From Desulfobacteraceae bacterium (GTDB taxonomy: Bacteria; Desulfobacterota; Desulfobacteria; Desulfobacterales; Desulfobacteraceae): a stretch of 13,772 nt of DNA. The stretch lies in assembly GCA_024225895.1 (NCBI GenBank), contig JAAEMC010001010.1, positions 1 to 13,772 on the forward strand, read 5' to 3'. Numbering within the stretch: the first letter of the stretch is position 1; each line of letters begins with the position of its first letter. Shown in pieces: positions 1 through 7,549 of the stretch. A program made the position numbers and the translations under genes. The notes under the pieces were generated by a model. That model was not told the DNA's origin. It saw only the letters and a program-made list of their open reading frames with translations, and did no database searches.

Positions 1-7
1 GGTCACA

Positions 8-48
8 TCTTGAATAGTGAATAAAGTAGATTTATTCACTATTCAAGA
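8..48. repeat. Perfect 18-bp inverted repeat with 5-nt loop
   Basis: Arms at 8-25 and 31-48 are exact reverse complements, separated by the loop gtaga (26-30). The right arm runs on into a C-rich tail (ACCCGGCCCC). Positions 37-60 match 215-238 in the 28-bp repeats at 19 of 24 bases, so the three copies look like one repeat family. There is no T-run, so a simple intrinsic terminator is unlikely. It may be a REP-like or transposon-end element; that is inference. Confidence 0.85.
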
Positions 49-212
49 CCCGGCCCCATAAAATTTCTTTTCATTAAGCTAATTTGCTATTAAAATATGT
101 ATCTACTCCAACGTTGTAAAATCATCGGTTTGTCCGTGTGCATTTTGATTGTTAGGGCTTTATAGGTGTTGTTTTGATATTTTTCTTAAAAGCCCCATTT
201 TATCATCCTTAG

Positions 213-268
213 TCACTAATCAAGACGCGACCCCCAATATTCACTAATCAAGACGCGACCCCCAATAT
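213..268. repeat. 28-bp tandem direct repeat, two exact copies
   Basis: Two identical 28-bp units lie head to tail at 213-240 and 241-268. Each has the core CACTAATCAAGACGCGACCC and ends in CCAATAT. A third start (TCAATAG) breaks off at 269. The core resembles the right arm of the hairpin at 8-48. Two copies with no spacer do not make a CRISPR array. A mobile-element or REP-type origin is possible. Confidence 0.85.
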
Positions 269-304
269 TCAATAGCTTTTCCCCCTCTCCTTGGGGTGAC
301 CATT

Positions 305-472
305 ATGAAGGCTGCATTTGATTTTACTTGTGTGAATATGGGTTTATCGCCTTTTAAAACATATGGATATTGCTGTCTTGCGGATCGCATAGTCAAACAG
401 TCAACAAACAGCATTAGGCAGCTTTTTTGTTATGATAAAAAATTGGATATCGATCTTCTTGATAAGGGCTAA
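305..472 (+). CDS. Small ORF, 55 aa, unknown; ends inside attC-like site
   Basis: An ATG at 305 opens a 55-residue frame starting MKAAFDFTCVNMG and ending DLLDKG, with the TAA stop at 470-472. A weak ribosome binding site (GGGG at 293-296, 8 nt before the ATG) is present, partly paired with the CCCC at 282-285. The protein has several cysteines, no obvious membrane segment and no motif I recognise. The stop codon lies within the GGCTAAC box of the hairpin at 467-530, which is how many integron cassette genes end. That is the main reason to list it. It is short, codes for nothing I can name and may be spurious. Confidence 0.3.
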   Translation: MKAAFDFTCVNMGLSPFKTYGYCCLADRIVKQSTNSIRQLFCYDKKLDIDLLDKG

Positions 473-530
473 CCAGCGCCTTTACTTGGACGCGCAAAAA
501 ACCACGCGCCGGTAAGGCGCGCCGTTAGCT
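467..530. other. attC-like imperfect palindrome (candidate integron recombination site)
   Basis: Outer boxes GCTAAC (468-473) and GTTAGC (524-529) are exact complements, matching the R''/R' boxes of attC sites (RYYYAAC / GTTRRRY) except at one or two positions. Inside them GCGCC (476-480) pairs with GGCGC (516-520), extended by TT:AA, leaving unequal spacers of 2 and 3 nt. Further in, GG-A-CGCG (488-494) can pair with CGCG-CC (504-509), leaving one extrahelical A, a hallmark of attC folding. The 64-bp length is in the family range. The + strand reading fits the extrahelical base best, but genes on both strands end in the boxes, so orientation is unresolved. No integrase or second attC is visible. 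Confidence 0.5.
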
Positions 531-1319
531 GGATAAAGACATGAAAGTATTCCTCGTTTTCTGATTAAATCTAACACATTGTGCATAAAATTCATCTATT
601 TTACGACCATATTCAGGATCTGATTGTATAATTATAAGAATAAGCTCTTCCCAGGGTATCTGACATATTTGAACTTGTTCAAGCGTAGGTAAAAACCAGT
701 CTTTGAACCATTTGTCCTTTTCAGAATTTTGATACTCTAAAACCCTGCGATTGACAATTTCACGTATTTTATCTTTTGCCATCAGTTCAGCAAATATTCC
801 GTCATTTATTTGGGATTCAGGGGCAATGACAAAGAAGCTAATTTTATCAAAAGAGGCAGGTGGAATCTGAGCTCGGCTGATCAGTTCAGCAATACAGGCA
901 ATATTTCGGGCAGCCTGATTGAAATAGCTGGCATTTTTCACTCCAGACGACAGTTTGCTGAACATCTTTGCTTCTGTGACTATAAAGCGGCATGCATCTT
1001 CCTTTAATGACAGATCTCCTCTCTGGCTCACTCCAATAATAAAATCCCCTATTACCCCGTCTGCATGTGTCCAGGATTCTGCAAGTTTGTCTCCCCGGTA
1101 TCTTGCAAGGAACGCAGATGGCAAAAGTGCTTCTGAGTACCATTTATCTGTTGTTGCAAAAGAAAGATTATGCTCAACATCAGGATTTGAGGAAAACCAG
1201 TCCAGAATGAGTCGAAGCATCCATCCTTCGTTATATAAATCAGTGGGAGGAAAGTTGTTATCAGAACCACTGCATCTTTTCAGAAGTGTTGTTATTCTTT
1301 GAATAGGCATAATTTTCAA
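525..1319 (-). CDS. Hypothetical protein with PD-(D/E)XK nuclease-like motif, 264 aa
   Basis: This is a soluble 264-residue protein of unknown function. Residues resembling a PD-(D/E)XK nuclease core are visible: E63 (SEALLPS), D87 (HADGVIG), E116 and K118 (VTEAKMFSKLSSG), then a helix with Q135 (NQAARN). I recall similar uncharacterised proteins in other bacteria but cannot name a function. A role in DNA cleavage or defence is inference. The start taken is TTG at 1319, because AGGA (1332-1329) lies 9 nt upstream; the in-frame ATG at 1310 would be 18 nt from it. The TAA stop (527-525) lies inside the outer box of the attC-like site. The gene follows the tRNA-Pro terminator on the same strand, so it is probably expressed separately. 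No promoter is obvious. Confidence 0.7.
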   Translation of the reverse strand: MKIMPIQRITTLLKRCSGSDNNFPPTDLYNEGWMLRLILDWFSSNPDVEHNLSFATTDKWYSEALLPSAFLARYRGDKLAESWTHADGVIGDFIIGVSQRGDLSLKEDACRFIVTEAKMFSKLSSGVKNASYFNQAARNIACIAELISRAQIPPASFDKISFFVIAPESQINDGIFAELMAKDKIREIVNRRVLEYQNSEKDKWFKDWFLPTLEQVQICQIPWEELILIIIQSDPEYGRKIDEFYAQCVRFNQKTRNTFMSLSS

Positions 1320-1391
1320 TTATCAAGATCCTATATCGGTGTAAAGAATATTGACTATAGTATTGGATATGACCGTGAACATTTTGTACCC

Positions 1392-1435
1392 AAAAAACAA
1401 AAAAGATCTTGGTAACACAATTACCAAAATCTTTT
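1392..1435 (-). terminator. Intrinsic terminator after tRNA-Pro
   Basis: On the minus strand a 15-bp stem (1435-1421 with 1415-1401, one G-U pair) closes a 5-nt loop and is followed by a T-rich tract (TTGTTTTTT, down to 1392). It lies about 20 nt after the tRNA 3' end and should end the tadA-purA-tRNA transcript. Confidence 0.85.
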
Positions 1436-1454
1436 TATCAAAATCGTTGTAAGC

Positions 1455-1531
1455 TGGTCGGGATGAGAGGATTTGAACCTCCGACCCCCTCGTCCCGAAC
1501 GAGGTGCTCTACCAGGCTGAGCCACATCCCG
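1455..1531 (-). tRNA. tRNA-Pro (anticodon CGG)
   Basis: The minus strand folds into a full 77-nt cloverleaf. The 7-bp acceptor stem is CGGGATG (1531-1525) with CATCCCG (1465-1459), followed by discriminator A and a genome-encoded CCA (1457-1455). The anticodon stem CCTCG/CGAGG encloses the loop TTCGGGA, giving anticodon CGG (1497-1495), which reads CCG proline codons. The T arm carries GGTTCAAATCC. It lies 45 nt after purA on the same strand and before a strong terminator, so it is probably processed from the purA transcript. Confidence 0.97.
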
Positions 1532-1576
1532 ACAAACAAACAAAACTCTAATATCAGAAAAAAAGTATTTTGTGAA

Positions 1577-3318
<1,742 letters not shown>

Positions 3319-3410
3319 AATTCCCAACCTTCACATATATATATGATTTTTCTAAAAATCAAATAAATTCGGCTGCTTTTTTTATGGCAAAAATGAGACC
3401 GGTTTTAAGG

Positions 3411-4067
3411 TCAGGCCTCTTCATGGATTTTCCAGACAAAGATATTGCCTGCAATTTCCTTATCAAGCGCCAGTTCGGTGTTTTCAAATTTGATGCAAAA
3501 GGCGGGTTTCTCCCGGTGGACTGTGACGACTACACCGGGATTGAGTCCAAAGGAAATCAATTGGTGCAAAATAGTATGGGTTCCTGGTTTAATATAGGTG
3601 ATTTTTCCTCTTTCCCCCGGTGCCAGTTTGATAAGACTGACCACGGTGCTGCTGATTTTATCGATCCCTTTTTTGCAGCATCGTCCTCTGGGGATGGGTT
3701 TCCCGTCCGGGCATATTTCCGGATGGCCCAGCAGGGTGCAGATGGATTCTTCCACTTCCGGCTCCAGAGAATGCTCCACCTGGCAGGCCACCTTTTCCAT
3801 CTGGGCATTTTTTAAATGGAGCACACTGGATGTGAGCACTTCGGCCAGCCTGTGCCGCCGCATAATATGCTTGGCTTTATGTTTTCCGGTTTTGGAAAGA
3901 ATCAGTTGATCCAGATCCCTTTTGATAAGGCCCTGTTGCACCAGTGTTTCCAGGTCTGTCTCACTAAATTCAACAGCACATCGCTTTTTGATATCTTCAA
4001 TGGCAAAGGTGTTGTTTTCAGCACACGCCCACATGGCTTCCAATATTTCATCATGGGTTTCAGTCAT
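3411..4067 (-). CDS. DtxR-family metal-dependent regulator with C-terminal FeoA/SH3 domain
   Basis: Likely an iron-responsive transcription factor controlling the adjacent feoB. Residues 1-62 form a winged-helix-like region a few residues shorter than in classic DtxR/MntR, around the recognition helix. Residues 70-115 are the dimerisation and metal domain: RRHRLAEVL supplies H72 and E76, and ACQVEH supplies C95, E98 and H99, with the spacing of DtxR H79/E83 and C102/E105/H106. The His98 equivalent appears to be Glu91. A C-x8-C-x10-CC motif (C110, C119, C130, C131) follows. Residues 144-214 are a FeoA/SH3 domain (LAPGERGKI, GTHTILHQLISFGLNPG). The gene starts 16 nt after feoB, so the two form an operon. 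No separate feoA is visible, and this domain may take its place. DNA binding is not certain given the short helix. Confidence 0.85.
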   Translation of the reverse strand: MTETHDEILEAMWACAENNTFAIEDIKKRCAVEFSETDLETLVQQGLIKRDLDQLILSKTGKHKAKHIMRRHRLAEVLTSSVLHLKNAQMEKVACQVEHSLEPEVEESICTLLGHPEICPDGKPIPRGRCCKKGIDKISSTVVSLIKLAPGERGKITYIKPGTHTILHQLISFGLNPGVVVTVHREKPAFCIKFENTELALDKEIAGNIFVWKIHEEA

Positions 4068-4083
4068 TTTTTACCTGTTTGTT

Positions 4084-6024
4084 TTATGTAAATGTAATGC
4101 CAAGCATTTTGCAAATATGGTTCACTGCACTGCCTATGATGATGGCATAAATTACCACCGATGTCATGATGGCAGTACCGGCTTTCATTCCCCGTTCTTT
4201 AAACAGGACAATTATAGCATTAATGCAGGGGGCAATAAAGGTCATGACCAGCAGATTCACCACCAGTTGAAGGTTAGAGTATCCATAGGCCAGATGTTCC
4301 AGTTCTGCCGCACCGCTTTCACGCCGGATCATGGTTTTAATAAAGACCTGGATGCTTTTTTCGGGAAGGCCCAAGACCTGGTCAATGGTCGGGCCGAGAG
4401 TGTTCTCCAATACCTCTAACCCACCGGCTTTCTGGAAGAGAAATATGCCTGCGGCAGCATAGATAAATACTGGTACGGCCTCTTTTATGAAATGCCATGA
4501 TTTTCTGGCAGCCATTTTGATTATCAAAAAGGGTTTGGGTATCCGCATGGCAGGAATTTCCATGATCATGGCAGATCGGATGCCGGGCAGTATTTTGTTG
4601 GCTAAAAAACCTGCGATCAGAATCTGTACAAAGATCATGGCAAAGACAAATATGGTGGCATAAAATGGCATTTTATCCAGGATCACCAGCATCACTGCAA
4701 AAAGTGGCGCACACGGCATACATAAAAAGACCAGAAATGAGGCAATGTTTTTTTCTTTTTCACTGTTTAGGATTCGGGTGGTTAAGATAGACATGGTAAT
4801 GCATGAAAATCCCATGACCAGCGGGATTACACCTTTTCCGTTCAACCCTATGGTTTTAAAGACCCTGTCCAGAAGGATGGAGAGTCTTGGCAGGTAGCCG
4901 GAGTCCTCTAAAAATCCAAAGGCCACATAAAAACAGAAGATTACCGGCAGAACAAGTCCCAGTGCCAAAAATACCCCTGTGGGCAGTATCCCGAAATCCG
5001 GATTCATAATAAGATCCCGTACAAAGGGATTGGGGATGTAGGATACTAATTTCTCTGCTAACGGGGTCAAAAAGTTTTCAAAGATATGAACGTTGATGGT
5101 ATTGACCAGAAAGGTTGCGGCAAATGATCCTATAAACAAATACATCATCACCACCACGGATAGGGCTATGGGAATGCCTGTGGAAAGCTTTGTACATAAG
5201 TCTCCAAAAGCCAGAATAAAAGGGCTTCTGGCTGGAGGGGTTACTTCCTGTACTTGTCTTGCGGTTTTTGCTGCCTCTTTATGATAAAGATTTTCCAGGA
5301 ATATTTCCGGTGAGGAATCCAGTTTTTGCCGGCAATCGTGGGTTAGATCTTTAAGCTGCCTTAAAACTTTGTCACCATAGGTGTTTGAAAGATAAGATTC
5401 CACAGCGGCATCACCAGTCAATAAAAGCAGAGCAATAGCACAATAGGAAGCGTCATCTGACGGAATAATTTTGTTTGTCTGAAAAATAAATTCTTCAATG
5501 GGTTCCGGGTACTCCACAATGCTTTGAACGGGTATGGCCATATCCAGTGTTTTTTTCAGGTTTTCAACACCGATTTTTTCATTGGCAATGGTCGTGGTTA
5601 CCGGGACTTGTATCAGATCCCAAAGCCATGAAAAGTTGATGTCAATCCCTCTGGAGGCTGCCTCATCAACCATATTGACATTCAAGACCATGGGTAAACC
5701 ATATTCTGCAAACTGGAAAAACATGGCCAGGGAGTGTTTCAGATTTTTTGCATCTACAACAAAGATAATGCCCTTCAAATTATCCCTGATCCCGGGGATT
5801 AGCAGCAGATCCCGGGTCGCCCGTTCATCTTCATTGGATGAAAAGATGGAATGTCCGCCCGGGGTATCATAGATATAGCCCTCAATACCCTTTAAGTGGC
5901 CGGATTTGACAGACATGGTTATGCCCGGGATATTGACGGATCTGGATCTTGAATGGCTTAAGTCCGAAAAAAGTGTGGACTTGCCGACATTCATATTTCC
6001 AATGATTGCAAAATCTTGTTTCAT
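4084..6024 (-). CDS. feoB: Ferrous iron transporter FeoB, divergent gate motif
   Basis: FeoB is an inner-membrane Fe(II) transporter with a cytosolic GTPase domain. In this 646-aa protein the G1 loop is GNMNVGKST (9-17), G3 is DTPG (53-56) and G4 is NMVD (117-120). Long hydrophobic segments fill the C-terminal 380 residues. The first gate reads GFSCITM (405-411) where E. coli-type FeoB has GxGCNVP. Cysteine is kept there, at MPC (C438) and at APC (C600). From memory, CxTM gates occur in other anaerobes. The start is ATG at 6024: AGGA (6037-6034) lies 9 nt upstream, whereas the ATG at 6042 has no such site and would place AGGA inside the gene. Co-transcribed with the DtxR/FeoA gene downstream. 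Confidence 0.93.
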   Translation of the reverse strand: MKQDFAIIGNMNVGKSTLFSDLSHSRSRSVNIPGITMSVKSGHLKGIEGYIYDTPGGHSIFSSNEDERATRDLLLIPGIRDNLKGIIFVVDAKNLKHSLAMFFQFAEYGLPMVLNVNMVDEAASRGIDINFSWLWDLIQVPVTTTIANEKIGVENLKKTLDMAIPVQSIVEYPEPIEEFIFQTNKIIPSDDASYCAIALLLLTGDAAVESYLSNTYGDKVLRQLKDLTHDCRQKLDSSPEIFLENLYHKEAAKTARQVQEVTPPARSPFILAFGDLCTKLSTGIPIALSVVVMMYLFIGSFAATFLVNTINVHIFENFLTPLAEKLVSYIPNPFVRDLIMNPDFGILPTGVFLALGLVLPVIFCFYVAFGFLEDSGYLPRLSILLDRVFKTIGLNGKGVIPLVMGFSCITMSILTTRILNSEKEKNIASFLVFLCMPCAPLFAVMLVILDKMPFYATIFVFAMIFVQILIAGFLANKILPGIRSAMIMEIPAMRIPKPFLIIKMAARKSWHFIKEAVPVFIYAAAGIFLFQKAGGLEVLENTLGPTIDQVLGLPEKSIQVFIKTMIRRESGAAELEHLAYGYSNLQLVVNLLVMTFIAPCINAIIVLFKERGMKAGTAIMTSVVIYAIIIGSAVNHICKMLGITFT

Positions 6025-6070
6025 TTTATGTGTTCCTAACATTTTCTGCCGCAGATGTCATACACCATTT

Positions 6071-6100
6071 TGAAAAGGTTTTGCAAGAATGATCTTTTCA
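6071..6100. promoter_or_regulatory. Interrupted palindrome upstream of feoB (candidate operator)
   Basis: TGAAAAG (6071-6077) and CTTTTCA (6094-6100) are exact inverted repeats around a 16-nt centre. A possible feoB promoter on the minus strand (TTGCAA at 6086-6081, 18-nt spacer, TATGAC at 6062-6057) has its -35 box inside it. The position suits a repressor site for the DtxR-type protein, but I do not recognise it as a standard DtxR or Fur box. Confidence 0.3.
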
Positions 6101-6208
6101 AATTATTTCCCTTGACAATCGATTTTGATTTATGGAAATAAGACAGAGTTCAGGCGCTTTACGACTTTGATATTTCACAAAATAATAGATCTTTAAGAAA
6201 TATTTAAG

Positions 6209-6360
6209 TTTAGGCTTAATGGGGAACCCTGTGAAAATCAGGGACGGGCCCGCCGCTGTAATCGGAGACGAACACTGCTTCAATGTCACTGGCTTAAAAA
6301 AAGCTGGGAAGGCGCGGTAATTAGGATGATCCGAGAGTCAGAAGACCTGCCTGGGCTGAA
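6209..6360 (+). ncRNA. Cobalamin riboswitch upstream of cbiK
   Basis: The core is clear: GGGAACCCTGTG, CAGGGACGGGCCCGCCGCTG, TAATCGGAGACGAA, CACTGG, TGGGAAGGCGCGG, AGGATGAtCCGAGAGTC and the B12 box AGTCAGAAGACCTGCC (6337-6351). A short P1 stem can form between TTTAG (6209-6213) and CTGAA (6356-6360). B12-box bases 6342-6351 can also pair at 9 of 10 positions with GGCAGGCCTT (6379-6388), a possible alternative fold. A strong terminator follows at 6411-6456, so control is probably by transcription termination when B12 is bound. A TTGACA at 6112-6117 may be the promoter -35, but no good -10 follows it. Confidence 0.95.
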
Positions 6361-6410
6361 GGTCTGTCCTGAGGAAAAGGCAGGCCTTGGATTGGTGGAT
6401 TAAAAACGAT

Positions 6411-6456
6411 ATCCCCTGGATGATTTTACATAAAGGTCATCCAGGGGATTTTTTTT
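6411..6456 (+). terminator. Riboswitch terminator before cbiK
   Basis: A perfect 13-bp stem (6411-6423 with 6437-6449) with a 13-nt loop is followed by at least seven T (6450-6456). It lies about 50 nt after the riboswitch core and about 100 nt before cbiK, so it is the likely off state of the switch. A second hairpin (6359-6366 with 6381-6388) lies between riboswitch and terminator. Confidence 0.9.
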
Positions 6457-6560
6457 CAAAAAGCTTTTGCTTGTCTGATGGAGTAAATGCAGGTTTAGGC
6501 GGGTAAACAAGGCAACTTTATCCAGATGCAATTGACCTTTTATTAGCGTTAGGAGAAAAA

Positions 6561-7445
6561 ATGAAAAAGAAAACAATGATCGTTGCAGCACTAGTTGTAT
6601 TTTTATCAATAACTGCCCTGAACTGCTTTGCTTCAGGAGGTCACGGGCATAATACCACCAAAAAGGTAGGAATTTTACTGGTGGCCTTTGGATCCAGTGA
6701 AGCCTCTGCCCAGGTCTCCTTTGAAAAGATTGATAAAAGAGTAAAAGAAACCTATCCCGGGATTCCGGTGCGTTGGGCATATACGTCACACATTATCCGC
6801 AATAAGCTGGCAAAACAGGGAAAGGTTTTGGATTCACCGGAAGTGGCCCTGGCTAAAATGATGGATGAAAAATTCACCCACGTGGCGGTTCAGTCGCTGC
6901 ATACCATCATTGGTGCTGAATATGATGATGTACGCCGGACCATAGATGGTTTTAAGCTCATGGGCGGATTTGAGATGATTCTGATGGGATATCCGCTGAT
7001 GGCCACGCAAAAAGATATGGCAAAAACCGTTGATGCGATTTTGAAAATCATTCCCAGGGAACGAAAACAAAATGAGGCGGTTGTGTTAATGGGGCATGGT
7101 ACCCACCATCCTGCCAATGCCTTCTATGCAGCTCTGATGTTCCAGGCCCAGCTTAAAGATCCCAACATCTTTATCGGAACAGTGGAGGGGTATCCGGAAC
7201 TGGATTTGATCCAGGAACTTTTGAAAAAAAATAAGATTAAAAAGGCATATCTTCTGCCCTTTATGTCGGTTGCCGGCGACCATGCCAAAAATGATATGGC
7301 AGGGGATGAAGAAGACTCCTGGAAGTCCCAGCTAACCAAAGCGGGCATCCAATGCATTCCTGTATTGAAGGGAACCGCGGAATTTGACGCATTCCTTGAT
7401 ATCTGGGTGGGTCATATCAATGGACCGCTAAGCCATTTTAAGTAA
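6561..7445 (+). CDS. cbiK: Exported sirohydrochlorin cobaltochelatase, CbiK family
   Basis: CbiK inserts Co(II) into sirohydrochlorin in the anaerobic B12 pathway. Residues 1-24 form a signal peptide (MKKK, a hydrophobic stretch, likely cleavage after NCFA), so the 270-residue mature protein should be periplasmic, as for CbiK-P of Desulfovibrio vulgaris. The mature N-terminus carries GGHGHN, a possible metal ligand. Family residues are H179 in MGHGTHHP, E209 in GTVEGYP and H241 in VAGDHAKND; H114 (QSLHTIIGAEYDD) is also conserved. AGGAG (6551-6555) lies 5 nt before the ATG. A cobalamin riboswitch and terminator precede it. Substrate supply in the periplasm is puzzling, so a role in cobalt, iron or tetrapyrrole handling is possible. 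CbiX is less likely given the length and motif order. Confidence 0.92.
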   Translation: MKKKTMIVAALVVFLSITALNCFASGGHGHNTTKKVGILLVAFGSSEASAQVSFEKIDKRVKETYPGIPVRWAYTSHIIRNKLAKQGKVLDSPEVALAKMMDEKFTHVAVQSLHTIIGAEYDDVRRTIDGFKLMGGFEMILMGYPLMATQKDMAKTVDAILKIIPRERKQNEAVVLMGHGTHHPANAFYAALMFQAQLKDPNIFIGTVEGYPELDLIQELLKKNKIKKAYLLPFMSVAGDHAKNDMAGDEEDSWKSQLTKAGIQCIPVLKGTAEFDAFLDIWVGHINGPLSHFK

Positions 7446-7465
7446 CAGACATGTCAGGTAAAATG

Positions 7466-7499
7466 AAAAGGGTGTGAAAATTGATTTTTGCACCCTTTT
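7466..7499 (+). terminator. Terminator after cbiK
   Basis: AAAAGGGTG (7466-7474) pairs perfectly with CACCCTTTT (7491-7499). The stem extends inward through two wobble pairs and four A-T pairs to a TTGA loop. It lies 20 nt after the cbiK stop and separates cbiK from the kinase gene. The T-run is short and is part of the stem's 3' arm. Confidence 0.75.
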
Positions 7500-7526
7500 G
7501 CCTTATAGTGTCGTCTGGCATTTAAA
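7498..7526 (+). promoter_or_regulatory. Possible sigma-70 promoter for the kinase gene
   Basis: TTGCCT (7498-7503), a 17-nt spacer and TTTAAA (7521-7526) each match four of six consensus bases. It lies 24 nt before the kinase ATG and directly after the cbiK terminator. Weak by sequence alone. Confidence 0.3.
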
Positions 7527-7549
7527 TAAATAATTGGTGCAGGTATGCG

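Larger units (their letters stand above)
1..304. other. AT-rich intergenic stretch with repeats, no gene seen
   Basis: I see no convincing open reading frame on either strand. The stretch holds the hairpin at 8-48, the 28-bp repeats at 213-268 and a weaker 7-bp inverted repeat (GGGCTTT at 155-161, AAAGCCC at 189-195). Base composition is AT-rich apart from the C-rich repeat tails. It looks like accessory DNA rather than a standard promoter region. Confidence 0.6.

Noticed and set aside
15..22. Lipoprotein signal for CbiK (residues 19-22, ALNC; coordinates are residues, not bases)
   Set aside because: The residue before Cys22 is Asn, which does not fit a lipobox. A type I cleavage after CFA is more likely.
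151..158. GTTAGGGC as the right end of a second attC
   Set aside because: No complementary box with inner pairing occurs in the preceding 150 bases.
213..268. CRISPR array
   Set aside because: Two identical 28-bp units abut with no spacer between them, and no cas gene is visible.
810..1302. Plus-strand open frames across the 264-aa gene
   Set aside because: They are antisense to a gene with recognisable conserved motifs and lack ribosome sites or known domains. The same applies to the antisense frames over purA, feoB, cbiK and the receptor.
3334..3362. TTGATT / TATATG boxes 17 nt apart upstream of tadA (minus strand)
   Set aside because: Spacing is good but the implied leader would be only about 9 nt, too short for the AAGG ribosome site to be transcribed. 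The AT-rich stretch makes chance matches likely.
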